From contig CABVBR010000012.1 of the NCBI GenBank assembly GCA_902496645.1, positions 1 to 27,993 on the forward strand: a stretch of 27,993 nt of DNA, read 5' to 3'. This stretch comes from an uncultured Collinsella sp. Lineage in GTDB: Bacteria > Actinomycetota > Coriobacteriia > Coriobacteriales > Coriobacteriaceae. The notes beneath the pieces were generated by a model. The model was not told the DNA's origin. It ran no database searches and saw nothing but the letters and a program-made list of their open reading frames with translations. Below, piece after piece: positions 7,561-16,445 of this stretch (position 1 is the stretch's first letter; every line of letters begins with the position of its first letter). The translations under genes were made by a program, and so were the position numbers.

Positions 7561-9009
7561 ATGAGACGTATGGGACGAATCGGCCGCGTTCTGGCGGTGG
7601 CAATCGCCGGTGGTGCCCTGGTCGCCACGACGGTGCCTTCGGTTCCGGCGTTTGCCTATTTCAACTTTGGTACGGTTTCGGTTGCGCCGGGCGCCAGCTC
7701 GCTTTCGGTCGTCGCTGGCGGTACCGCATCGACCAACGTCTCGGTCTCTCCCTCGAGCCATGCGCAAACGCAAGGATGCGGCATGGCACAGTGTCCCCAG
7801 GTCTGCAACGGTGACGGCGCCATCGAGTCTGGTTACAGCTGCTTTGACGCCAACGGCCAGTGCACGTGCGCGGGTACGGCATATACGACGTACACGCCCA
7901 ACGTGAGCTGTGTCTCGAGCAACGCCGGTGTTGCCAGCGCCTATATGAGTGGCAACACGTTAGTGGTAACTGGCAGATCTGCGGGCACTGCGACGATTTC
8001 CATCTCGGCATCGCTGCGCCAATGGTCGACGGGGTCGGCATACGTGACGGTCAACGTCTCTGCGCCTCAGCAGTCAAACGACGGTCAGCAGTCGAGTGGC
8101 AATCAGCAGTCCGGCGGCGCGCAGGGCGGCTCCGCCAAAAACGAAGGAACGGTCAAGGCTAACTCGGCGGGTATTCCCGAGGCGGCCAAGGCAACGGAGT
8201 CCAAGTCCGACGAGCTCAACGAGCAGACGGTTGAGTCCGAGGGCGGCACCGTCGTCATCGTTGAGAACAATTCCCATCTCAACACCGCCGAGGAGCTCAA
8301 AAAGATTGCGGGCAAGGAAAATGCCCAGCTGGTGATTTGGTCGGGCGCATCGTCCGACCAGCCCGATTATTCCTGGACGTTCCACGGTGAGGATGTGAAC
8401 GCCGACGATCCCAACCTGGACTTCGACCCCACCATTAAGGTGTCCGAGCAAGGTGAGGGAACGGCTGCGAACCTTACCAAGCAGGCCAAGGATTCGCGTG
8501 TGCTCGACTTTGCCTACAAGGGCAAGCTGCCGGCGAAGGCGTCGATCTATGTCAAGGCCGGCTCCAAGTATCCGGACGAGATGACACTTTCGCTCTTTAG
8601 CTACAACGGCAAGAATCGCGTGTTTCAGAAGGCGCAGGACGACGGCTGCAAGGTCTCGAACGGTTACTTCTCTTTTGAGACCGATGAGGGCGCGATGTTC
8701 GCGGTTTCGACGGACGACCTCGCTTCGTATAAGGTGCGCCAGGAGAACACGCCTCAGGCCGCCAAGAAGCGGAAGGCTGCCGAGGACAAAGCCGCGGAGA
8801 CCGCCTCGAGCAGCAAGACGCTTGTATATAGCGCTGCCGCCGTGGTCGTGGCGGCTATCATTGCCGTTGCGGCCGTAGTGCTGCGCCGCCGTAAAAAGCA
8901 CGACAGCGCGCAGGTTAGCCCCAAGGACGCGCCCGCTCAATCGGATGCAGCGGATGAGGCAGCGGACCAGCCGCATGAATCGGAGAAGGGCAGTTCGAAT
9001 GACGAGTAG
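7561..9009 (+). CDS. P1: exported Cys-rich Ig-like protein with C-terminal membrane anchor
   Basis: A 482-residue protein with a clear signal peptide (cleavage near VPAFA/YFNFG, residue 32). It starts at ATG 7561 after AGAAGGAG. Residues about 37-168 form a bacterial Ig-like (Big-type) domain with an inserted cysteine block: Cys73, 78, 82, 94, 101 and 103, around GCGMAQCPQVC and GQCTCAG, plus Cys117. The second half includes PDYSWTFHGED and a beta-rich region shared with P2. A hydrophobic helix near 420-441 followed by RRRKK is a stop-transfer anchor, leaving a charged cytoplasmic tail. The cysteine spacing suggests metal or cofactor binding, or a disulfide knot. The stop overlaps the start of the permease by 11 nt. 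No family name recognised. Confidence 0.85.
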   Translation: MRRMGRIGRVLAVAIAGGALVATTVPSVPAFAYFNFGTVSVAPGASSLSVVAGGTASTNVSVSPSSHAQTQGCGMAQCPQVCNGDGAIESGYSCFDANGQCTCAGTAYTTYTPNVSCVSSNAGVASAYMSGNTLVVTGRSAGTATISISASLRQWSTGSAYVTVNVSAPQQSNDGQQSSGNQQSGGAQGGSAKNEGTVKANSAGIPEAAKATESKSDELNEQTVESEGGTVVIVENNSHLNTAEELKKIAGKENAQLVIWSGASSDQPDYSWTFHGEDVNADDPNLDFDPTIKVSEQGEGTAANLTKQAKDSRVLDFAYKGKLPAKASIYVKAGSKYPDEMTLSLFSYNGKNRVFQKAQDDGCKVSNGYFSFETDEGAMFAVSTDDLASYKVRQENTPQAAKKRKAAEDKAAETASSSKTLVYSAAAVVVAAIIAVAAVVLRRRKKHDSAQVSPKDAPAQSDAADEAADQPHESEKGSSNDE

Positions 9010-11230
9010 TCGTCCTGCGGGCCCTTTTGCCCACGACATCTTCCAGGCGTTTCGCGCGGCGCTCCCGGTTTTACTTGCGGGGCTTGTGACGTTTTGCGTG
9101 CTGGTGCCCGTGTCGACCTCGATGGTCAACGCCTGCTCGATCTTCAACGTCAACTTTACGCATGACCAGCTTAAGTACCAGTTTTATGCGCAGCCGCTCG
9201 GCCCTGTGGTGGATGCGGCCTGCGTCGTGCTCGGCATGGCGCTTGCCCTGACACTCTTTCGCTTTATGCTCGAGAAGCGCTCGACGACGGCGTATTTTTC
9301 GCTCGGCATCGACCGCCGCGGCCTGTTTGTTTCGCGCGCCCTGGTTGGGCTTGTCGGCATCGCGTTTGTCGTTTGCGTCCCGTTTGCGGTCTCGCTGGCG
9401 CTCAACAACATGGCGCTCGGCGTTTACGAGGGGGAACTGGCGGATTTTGCCTACGTTGTGGCTGGCTATGTCGTCGTGGCGCTCGTGTCGTTTGCCGTGA
9501 CGGCGATCGCGACCATGTTTGCGGGCACGCTGTTTGAGGCCCTGGCGTTTAGCGTCATCCTTTTGGGCGGCGTGACCGTGGTTTTGTGGGGCATCGGCGC
9601 CGTGAGCAAGTTCTTGCTGGTGGGCGACGCCATGGGTGTCACGTTGTACGACCAAGATGTGACGGTGGCGCCGTCGCTTTTGGAGTCGCTTTCGTGGGGC
9701 AACCCCGTCGCGTTCTTTTTGACGGAAGGTGCCAGCAAACAGTTTTTCCAGGCGGTCGATCCGGTGTACTACCCCAAGCCAGGATCTTGGCAGCTGGTGG
9801 CCGGCTGGGCCGTCGCGTATGTTGCGCTTTCCGCGCTCGGCGCCATGGCGCTCGTGCGTCGTTCGGGCGAGCAGGCCGAGATGGCGGGGAAGTCCCCGGC
9901 GCTGTCGCTTGTTGTGGTCTGCGTTATCGGTTTTGCCGTGGTCGCCGTGACGGTGATGGCGCTCGGCTCCATTGATATCGCGGTCGCCCTCGCGGCCGGC
10001 GCGGCGCTCTTTGTATTGGTTTCGCTGGCGCTGCTCTTTGGCCCCTTCCGCGGGCGTGCGCCGCGTCGGGTGGTAGTCGCCTCCGTCGCTGCGGAGCTTG
10101 CCGTTATGGCTGCGGCGATCGGTGCAATTGCGGCAGGCGGCTTTGGCTATGCGAGCTATATTCCGGCAACCCAGGACGTGGAGAGCGTCGAGATTTCGTA
10201 TGACGGTTCGCCGAGCTATCTCTCGAGCAATTTCTCGGGCGTATCGGGCGGCACGTCCTATTACTTCACGGCCACGCGAAGCTATCGCGATGCGTCGACG
10301 GTCGAATCGATTCGCTCCATCCATCAGCAGCTCATCGATTCGGCTCGCGAAGCGTGGGCGACGGATGCCGAGAACTTTGAGCAGACGGTCGTGCCCTACG
10401 ACATCTCGATCATCTACCATCTCAAAGATGGCGGCACCGCCGTGCGCTACTACCGCCAGGCGACGGTCGGTGAGCTTTCGGCCCTTCGCGTCCTCGATAA
10501 CGATGCGCATGCCAAGGAGCTCCGCCGAGCCGTGGTGACGGGGGATACCGCAGCGCTTACCAAGGACGAAGTGTCCAGCCTGTGCGAATCGCCCTCGTAT
10601 GTAGCGTATCGAAGCGGCGTGCTGTATGTCGCGGACGGCATTCTCAACCAGATTGTGCCGGTCGACCTTACCGCGGCCGATCGCGCCTCGCTCCAAAAGG
10701 CCATGGCCGACGACCTCGACCGCCTTTCGGCAAGCGACATCTATGCCCCCGAGTCGCAGACGCGCGCGGTGATTATGTTTACGACGGCGTCCGAGGTCGA
10801 TGTCGCCTCGTTTGGCTATTCGTTTAACAATGCGCTTTCGTATGTGACCGATAGCTGGACAAGCACGATGGCTTGGCTTGAGGACCACGGCGTGTTGGCG
10901 CAGATTGGCGACGGTGAGATCGACCCTCGTGTCATTGAGAGCATGACGTTTGAGGCGGACGACCCATATGCTTCCGTAAACGCCGTCACCTCGCCGCAGG
11001 CCCGCTACTTTATGGGCTATCGCAAGGAGAACGCGGGCAGTTTTTGGGTCACGCAGGACTTTGGCGCGCAAAAGACGGTGTCGGACCAACAGGACATCGC
11101 GAAGATCGTGCCCAATCTTCGCATGGGGTACGGCATGGACGGCGGGTACCTGGTCCAGCTTAAGCTGCGCGGCCTCGAGGCGTATGTGTACTGCTATCTT
11201 CCGGCCGAGCTTGCGCCGGACGACCTGTAA
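8999..11230 (+). CDS. ABC-2-type transporter permease with large extracytoplasmic domain (permease 1)
   Basis: A 743-residue membrane protein. The first 400 residues contain roughly nine hydrophobic helices, beginning with PVLLAGLVTFCVLVPVST; the conserved segment FTHDQLKYQFYAQPLGP lies between the first two. The last 340 residues are soluble and presumably extracytoplasmic (from SVEISYDGSPSYLSSNFSGV onward, ending in AYVYCYLPAEL). The layout resembles YtrC/YtrD-type permeases of Gram-positive bacteria. Permease 2 at 13341 is a full-length paralog. ATG 8999 follows GGAGAAGGG by 8 nt and overlaps the end of P1, implying translational coupling. The ATPase follows 9 nt later. The substrate and direction of transport are unknown; this class usually exports or acts mechanically on envelope substrates. 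Confidence 0.85.
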   Translation: MTSSRPAGPFAHDIFQAFRAALPVLLAGLVTFCVLVPVSTSMVNACSIFNVNFTHDQLKYQFYAQPLGPVVDAACVVLGMALALTLFRFMLEKRSTTAYFSLGIDRRGLFVSRALVGLVGIAFVVCVPFAVSLALNNMALGVYEGELADFAYVVAGYVVVALVSFAVTAIATMFAGTLFEALAFSVILLGGVTVVLWGIGAVSKFLLVGDAMGVTLYDQDVTVAPSLLESLSWGNPVAFFLTEGASKQFFQAVDPVYYPKPGSWQLVAGWAVAYVALSALGAMALVRRSGEQAEMAGKSPALSLVVVCVIGFAVVAVTVMALGSIDIAVALAAGAALFVLVSLALLFGPFRGRAPRRVVVASVAAELAVMAAAIGAIAAGGFGYASYIPATQDVESVEISYDGSPSYLSSNFSGVSGGTSYYFTATRSYRDASTVESIRSIHQQLIDSAREAWATDAENFEQTVVPYDISIIYHLKDGGTAVRYYRQATVGELSALRVLDNDAHAKELRRAVVTGDTAALTKDEVSSLCESPSYVAYRSGVLYVADGILNQIVPVDLTAADRASLQKAMADDLDRLSASDIYAPESQTRAVIMFTTASEVDVASFGYSFNNALSYVTDSWTSTMAWLEDHGVLAQIGDGEIDPRVIESMTFEADDPYASVNAVTSPQARYFMGYRKENAGSFWVTQDFGAQKTVSDQQDIAKIVPNLRMGYGMDGGYLVQLKLRGLEAYVYCYLPAELAPDDL

Positions 11231-11239
11231 GGCGGAGTG

Positions 11240-11971
11240 ATGATCGAAGTCTCCCATATCTCTAAAAGCTTTGGGTCGTACCGGGCCCTGGACGATATCT
11301 CGTTTACCGTCGAGAACGGATCGGTGTATGGCCTGGTGGGCTACAACGGCGCCGGCAAGACGACGCTGCTCAAGATTATCGCCGGGGTCTATCGCGCCGA
11401 TGATGGCACGGTGACGATCGATGGCGTCGCGGCCGGGCAGAACCGTACCTCCGAGCAGGCCCTGTTTATCGTGGCCGACGAGCCGTATTTTTTGCCGCAG
11501 GCGACACCGCTTACCATGCGCTCGTTTTACAAAGGCTATTATCCGGCCTGGTCGGATGAGGTCTTTGAGCGCCTGCTCGATATTTTTTCGCTCGATGCCC
11601 GTGCAAAGGTGGCGGGCTTTTCGAAGGGTATGCAGCGCCAGCTGGGCATTTTGCTCGGGTTTGCGACGGGTGCCCAGTCCCTGCTGCTTGACGAGAGCTT
11701 CGATGGCCTCGATCTTGCCAAGCGAAACTTGCTTAAACGCTTGCTCAAGCAATATGCGGCCGAAAAAGGTGCCAGTGTGATCCTGTCTTCGCACAACCTG
11801 CGCGAGCTCGAGGATGCGGCAGATCATTTGGGCATGATCAAGGAGAACCGCCTGACGTTTAACGGTAGTGTGGCCGAGGTCCATGCTCAGTATCCCGACG
11901 CTTCGCTTGAGGAAATTTTCCTCTCGGAGGGTGTGGGCGGCGATATCGATACGACCGGGCTGTTTGCATAG
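11240..11971 (+). CDS. ABC transporter ATP-binding protein, YtrB-like
   Basis: A 243-residue ATPase. Walker A is GYNGAGKTTLLK; the signature region is the degenerate FSKGMQRQLGILLG, as in YtrB/BcrA-like ATPases; Walker B is SLLLDESFDGLD, and the H-loop is SSHNLRE. The Q-loop region also fits that group (ADEPYFLPQATPLTMRSFYKGYYPAW). The start is ATG 11240, or GTG 11237 directly before it; the AAGGCGG that overlaps the upstream stop favours ATG. It is the only ABC-2-type ATPase gene in the locus, although there are two permease paralogs (8999 and 13341), so it probably serves both or a heteromeric complex. P2 begins 25 nt after its stop. Confidence 0.9.
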   Translation: MIEVSHISKSFGSYRALDDISFTVENGSVYGLVGYNGAGKTTLLKIIAGVYRADDGTVTIDGVAAGQNRTSEQALFIVADEPYFLPQATPLTMRSFYKGYYPAWSDEVFERLLDIFSLDARAKVAGFSKGMQRQLGILLGFATGAQSLLLDESFDGLDLAKRNLLKRLLKQYAAEKGASVILSSHNLRELEDAADHLGMIKENRLTFNGSVAEVHAQYPDASLEEIFLSEGVGGDIDTTGLFA

Positions 11972-11996
11972 GGAGATTCACAGGGAAGGTGGCGCG

Positions 11997-13337
11997 ATGG
12001 CGCGCAAAAACAGAGGGAAGTCGATGGCGGCGATGGCGCTGTGCCTCACGTTGGCGGGCGTTGTGAGCCTGGCCGTTGCGACACCGGCATTTGCCTATTT
12101 CAACCGCGGTGCGGTGAAGGTCGAGGCGGCTTCGGCATCGATGGAGCTTCAGGCCGGAAAGAAGGGGAGTCTCACCCTTAAGGTGACGCCGTCTTCGGAT
12201 AAGCAGACCGAGGGCTGCGGTATGCCCAAGTGCCCGCAGGGATGCTCGGATAGCTGCTTTGACAAGAACGGGCAGTGCACCTGCGCCGGCAAGAAATACA
12301 AGACCTATCATGCTCAGGTGAGCGCGACCTCGAGCAATCCCGGGGTGGCGGTCGCGACGGCAGACGCCAAGGGCGTGACGGTCTATGCCAAGACGGCCGG
12401 CGAGACGACCATCACCCTTAAGGCATCGCTTCGCCAATATACGGATGCCACCTGCGAAATTGAGGTGCACGTGAGCGGAGTTGTGTCCGAGGCGGCCGGC
12501 TCGTCAGATGCCTATACCGAGATACCCGCGGCGGCGGAGGTCTCGAGTGAGGCTGTCGAGGATAAGCTCGATATCAATAAGGCGACGATTATGGGCCGCG
12601 CCGTTTGGCAGGTGCGCATCAATGGCGCCGCCGATCCCACGGCGCGCATGCGCGAGATGGCAGGCACCGACGGCGACCTGACCTTTTGGGCCGGAGACAC
12701 GTACTTTCATCCCGACTACTCGTTGACGTTTGGCGGCAAGCATTTTACGGCCGACGAGGTGACCGAGACCGATCCCGCCATGACGGCCGAACGCACCGCG
12801 ACGGGCGAGCTGACGCAACCGCTTGCCGGGCTCGACAAGTTTTTGGTGCTGCGCTTTGCCCAGCAGGGCGCGTTTTGCTCCACGGGAAAGGCCTATGTGC
12901 TCGCCGACGACCTGTTTGACGACAACGATGAGCTGGGACTCTTTACCTTTGATGCCGATACACAGACGTTCTCGCGCGTCGAGGATTCCGATATTGCGAT
13001 GGTGGGCGGATACGTGGCGTTTTCGGTGAGCGAGGGCGGGACCTATGTGGTGTCGACGCGCGACCTCCAAAACGATGCATCGCAGGCGGTGAAGCATGCG
13101 GCCGGTGCCAAGAAGGACACGGCCGAGGGTTGCTCCGACATGATGGATATGGGGAGCACGGACATGTCTGATGCCGACGACGCGGACGCGACCGATAGCG
13201 GCATGCCGCTTGTCGCTCCCGCCGCCATTGCCGTGATTGTTGTTGCAGGCGTTGCCGTGGCACTTGTGCTGCGTCGTCGCAAGGGCGCTTGCGGTGTGGG
13301 CGCATCGGACGCAGATAGCCCCAAGCGAAAGGAATAG
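11997..13337 (+). CDS. P2: exported Cys-rich Ig-like protein with C-terminal membrane anchor
   Basis: A 446-residue paralog of P1. It has a signal peptide with likely cleavage at TPAFA/YFNRG, mirroring the YFNFG of P1. An Ig-like domain carries Cys74, 79, 83, 87, 94 and 96 (GCGMPKCPQGC and GQCTCAG). A shared beta-rich region follows with FWAGDTYFHPDYSLTFGGK. Near residues 378-396 is a Met/Asp-rich stretch (MMDMGSTDMSDADDAD), then a hydrophobic anchor and RRRKG tail. The Met-rich segment strengthens, but does not prove, a metal role. ATG 11997 is used because AGGGAAGG lies 7 nt upstream. The GTG start of the next gene is 3 nt after the stop. Confidence 0.85.
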   Translation: MARKNRGKSMAAMALCLTLAGVVSLAVATPAFAYFNRGAVKVEAASASMELQAGKKGSLTLKVTPSSDKQTEGCGMPKCPQGCSDSCFDKNGQCTCAGKKYKTYHAQVSATSSNPGVAVATADAKGVTVYAKTAGETTITLKASLRQYTDATCEIEVHVSGVVSEAAGSSDAYTEIPAAAEVSSEAVEDKLDINKATIMGRAVWQVRINGAADPTARMREMAGTDGDLTFWAGDTYFHPDYSLTFGGKHFTADEVTETDPAMTAERTATGELTQPLAGLDKFLVLRFAQQGAFCSTGKAYVLADDLFDDNDELGLFTFDADTQTFSRVEDSDIAMVGGYVAFSVSEGGTYVVSTRDLQNDASQAVKHAAGAKKDTAEGCSDMMDMGSTDMSDADDADATDSGMPLVAPAAIAVIVVAGVAVALVLRRRKGACGVGASDADSPKRKE

Positions 13338-13340
13338 CCG

Positions 13341-16300
13341 GTGCTAGCTCGCCTTCGACAACTGGTGAGGCGCTTCGCCGTAGTGGCGGCATGCGTTACG
13401 GTTCTTGCATTGGCGGGAGTCGCGGGCTTTGGTGTGCCGATGGCGTTTGCCGATGGCATGGGCAGCATGCAAAGCATGGGCGGTAAGGCGAGCTCGGGCA
13501 CCGCATCGAGCGATACGGCATCCCAGGTGTCCTCGAAAAAGAAAGCAAAGGGCACTATGCACGTCGCGGTCGGTTTGGACCGCCTGATGGGCACGAGTAC
13601 CCCGGGCAAAGGCTCCAAGATGGACCGCGAGACCATGGGCCGCGTCTTTCCCGGCTTGCTAGATATCGAGACCGATCCGGTGTCGATTAACGTGGGCAAA
13701 GAATGCTCCATGAAGGATCTTTGCGGCATCGATCCTTGTACCTGCGGAAAGCCCGATGCGTGGGGGCATTGTGCCTGCGCGGGCTTTGAGGAAGTTGCGC
13801 CGACACTCTCTATCGAGTCGAGCGACGATGGCGTGGCAAGCGCGGAGGAGTTCGCGGGGCGCTCGTGGATCGTTCCACATGGCACCGGCACCGCGGTCAT
13901 CACCGTGCGCGCTTCGCTGGTCCACTACAAGACGGTTGAGTATCGGTTTGCGCTGACGATTGAGCCGTTCGGCTTTATCGATGCGCTGCTGATTGCCGCC
14001 GCGCTTGCGCTTGTCGTGCTGGTGGTGCTGGCTGTTTGGCTGATCGGCGGTTGCCTGCTGCGCTGCCTTCGCCGCATGGCGCGACGCTGCGGCGAGCGTC
14101 GGCGCGTGGTCGCCCAGCTTAAGCACGACCATCCCGCCCGCTGGCGCGAGCTTCTTGCCGAGCGGGATGACGGCCCATTTGGCGGCAGGCGCTTTTTTGG
14201 GCGTGGCCGCCGTCCGCACCGTCCAAGGATGACGTTGCATGAGCTTGGGTTTGCCGCGCGCGATGCCATCCTGCCGTGCCTGGCCGCCATGCTTGTGCTG
14301 GTCGTTTTGGTGCCCGTTTCGACGACCGTGGTGCCGAGCATTTCTATCTTTAATATCGATTACACCCATGAGCAGCTCAAGTACCAACTCTTTGCGCAGG
14401 GCTTGGGCCCCGCGGTATCGGCTTGCTGCGTTGTCCTTGGTGCTGCGCTCGGCTTTGCCCTCTTTGGATTTGTGCTGGTGCGTCAGGCCGTGACGGCGCA
14501 CTTTTCGGTTGGAATGGCACGCGCACGGATTTTCGCCGTGCGGTTTGCCGCCGGCGTTATCGCGTGTGTCTTGGCCATTGGGGTTCCCTTTGCCGCCTCG
14601 CTTGCTTTGAATATGGCCGCGCTCGGCTTGTGCCCCGGCGAGTTGGGGGCATTTGCATACGTCGTGTGCGGCTATGCGCTCACCGCCGCCGTATCGTTTG
14701 CAATCTCTTCCGTCGCGCTGTTGCTTGCGGGGTCGCGCGCCGAGGCTGTGGCATTTGCCGCTGCGGGCGTACTCGGCGTGACGGTTGTGCTTTGGGCGGC
14801 AGGCGTGTTGCTTCAGCAGCTGCTGCCCGGGTGCGCTTGGGGCGTCGCGGCGTACAACCAGACGACGCCGATTGAACCTTCGCCGCTTGCGTCCCTTGCG
14901 TCCTTCAATCCGGTGTTGTTCTTTGCCCAGATGGGGGCCGAAAAGCAGTTTTTTGCGGCGCTGCACCCGGTGTACTATCCGGTGCCCGGCAATATGCTGC
15001 TGCTCGTGGCATGGGGTGCCGTACTGGTGGCGCTTGCCCACCTGGGGGTCTGGCTCATGGAGCACCGCCGTGGCGAGCAGGCCGAAATCGCAGGCCTGGT
15101 GCCGCTTGCAACCTATGCGGTCTCCGCGGTTGCCGGTCTGGCGGCGTTTGCGTGCGCGCTCTCGTTGCTTGCCCATACGGACGCCCTTGTGGCGATGGCC
15201 GCGGCGGGCGTTTGCTTTGCGGGTATTGCGGCGGCGGTGTTGCTTGGTCCCCTGCGCGGCAAGATGGCCCCGCGTCGCGTCGCGAGCATTGTCGCAGTTG
15301 AGTCCGTGGCGCTTATCGCCGCGTGCGCCCTGACATGGGCGGGCTTCTTTGGCCTGGCCGAACGCCAGCCTGCGGAGGCGGACGTTTCGACGGTCGAGGT
15401 CTCGTACGTGGGCGCGCCGGCCTATATGACCGGTGAGTACCAGGGCGTGACGCACGGCGGTGCATACTATGCGACTATGTCGCGAAGCTATCGCTCGGCC
15501 TCGTCCATAAAGACCGTTGAGGCCGCCGAACGCATGCTGCTTTCGGATGCCCACGGGCATCTGGGAGACGATTGCCTGCCGCTTGACGTGACGATTCGCT
15601 ATGTGCGCAAGGACGGGCGGGTCATAACGCGCTACTATGCCAAGGTTTCGCAGGGTGCGTTCGACAAGCTCGTCGCGCTTCAGGACGATGCCCATGCTCG
15701 CAAGCTCGAGGCGGCGGTCATTACGGCCGATACCACGGGGCTCAAGCGGGATGACCGTGCGACGGTCGAGGCGTCGCCGCTCTTTGAGGTTTACAAAACG
15801 GGTGACGTTGCGCTTGCCGGCGTCGATCTTTCGGATGCTCACGAGCTTTCGCTTTCTGGCGCCGACCGTGCCGAGCTTATGTCCGCGCTGGCCGAGGACG
15901 TGCGCGCCATGCCGGCCGCAGATCGCTATGACGCCACGGCTCCGATTCGTGCGACCCTTTTGGTGTCGACATCGCTCGAGCAGGATATGGGGGCGTGCGG
16001 CTATTCGTTTAATGCGTCGGTCACCTATCTGACCGACGCATATCGCAACGCGCTCTCGTGGCTGCGCGATCATGGCTATGTGGCTGATGATGCAAGCGCC
16101 GGCACCGATAGCGTGGGCACCGACTGGACCTCTGTTGCGCTTGAGCGCGATGCTGCAGCTCCGACCACGCCGCTGAGCAGGTACTTTATGGGCTATCGTG
16201 CCGATGGGGCCGATGAGTTTTGGTATGACGGTGTAACGGCGGCCGGTGGCACGTCGTCGCACGTCGAGACTGACGATTCCGAGCTTATGGCGCGTATTGC

Positions 16301-16445
16301 CCGCGCGTCCCGCGCCGGCTGCCTTATGGACGGCGGCTATCTGGTGCGCGCGACGCGTGCCGATGGCGGGTACACGTATCTGTATCTGCCGGCCGCCAAC
16401 ATGACCGCATCGCTCGAAAGGAGCATCGATGGCCTCTCCAAGTAA
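13341..16445 (+). CDS. P3: Cys-rich Ig-like domain fused to ABC-2-type permease (permease 2)
   Basis: A 1034-residue fusion starting at GTG 13341 (AAAGGA upstream). A signal peptide ends near MAFA/DG (residue 37) and is followed by Met-rich MGSMQSMGG. Residues about 105-210 are a Cys-rich Ig-like domain with Cys122, 128, 133, 135, 144 and 146 (CSMKDLCGIDPCTC, HCACAG). A helix at about 213-236 and an Arg-rich linker lead to a complete permease from about residue 300, colinear with permease 1 (YTHEQLKYQLFAQGLGP matches its FTHDQLKYQFYAQPLGP) and ending in a similar extracytoplasmic domain. The fusion shows that the Cys-rich domain and the transporter act together at the outer membrane face. Its stop overlaps the start of P4 by 17 nt. 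There is no dedicated second ATPase. The substrate is unknown. Confidence 0.85.
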   Translation: MLARLRQLVRRFAVVAACVTVLALAGVAGFGVPMAFADGMGSMQSMGGKASSGTASSDTASQVSSKKKAKGTMHVAVGLDRLMGTSTPGKGSKMDRETMGRVFPGLLDIETDPVSINVGKECSMKDLCGIDPCTCGKPDAWGHCACAGFEEVAPTLSIESSDDGVASAEEFAGRSWIVPHGTGTAVITVRASLVHYKTVEYRFALTIEPFGFIDALLIAAALALVVLVVLAVWLIGGCLLRCLRRMARRCGERRRVVAQLKHDHPARWRELLAERDDGPFGGRRFFGRGRRPHRPRMTLHELGFAARDAILPCLAAMLVLVVLVPVSTTVVPSISIFNIDYTHEQLKYQLFAQGLGPAVSACCVVLGAALGFALFGFVLVRQAVTAHFSVGMARARIFAVRFAAGVIACVLAIGVPFAASLALNMAALGLCPGELGAFAYVVCGYALTAAVSFAISSVALLLAGSRAEAVAFAAAGVLGVTVVLWAAGVLLQQLLPGCAWGVAAYNQTTPIEPSPLASLASFNPVLFFAQMGAEKQFFAALHPVYYPVPGNMLLLVAWGAVLVALAHLGVWLMEHRRGEQAEIAGLVPLATYAVSAVAGLAAFACALSLLAHTDALVAMAAAGVCFAGIAAAVLLGPLRGKMAPRRVASIVAVESVALIAACALTWAGFFGLAERQPAEADVSTVEVSYVGAPAYMTGEYQGVTHGGAYYATMSRSYRSASSIKTVEAAERMLLSDAHGHLGDDCLPLDVTIRYVRKDGRVITRYYAKVSQGAFDKLVALQDDAHARKLEAAVITADTTGLKRDDRATVEASPLFEVYKTGDVALAGVDLSDAHELSLSGADRAELMSALAEDVRAMPAADRYDATAPIRATLLVSTSLEQDMGACGYSFNASVTYLTDAYRNALSWLRDHGYVADDASAGTDSVGTDWTSVALERDAAAPTTPLSRYFMGYRADGADEFWYDGVTAAGGTSSHVETDDSELMARIARASRAGCLMDGGYLVRATRADGGYTYLYLPAANMTASLERSIDGLSK

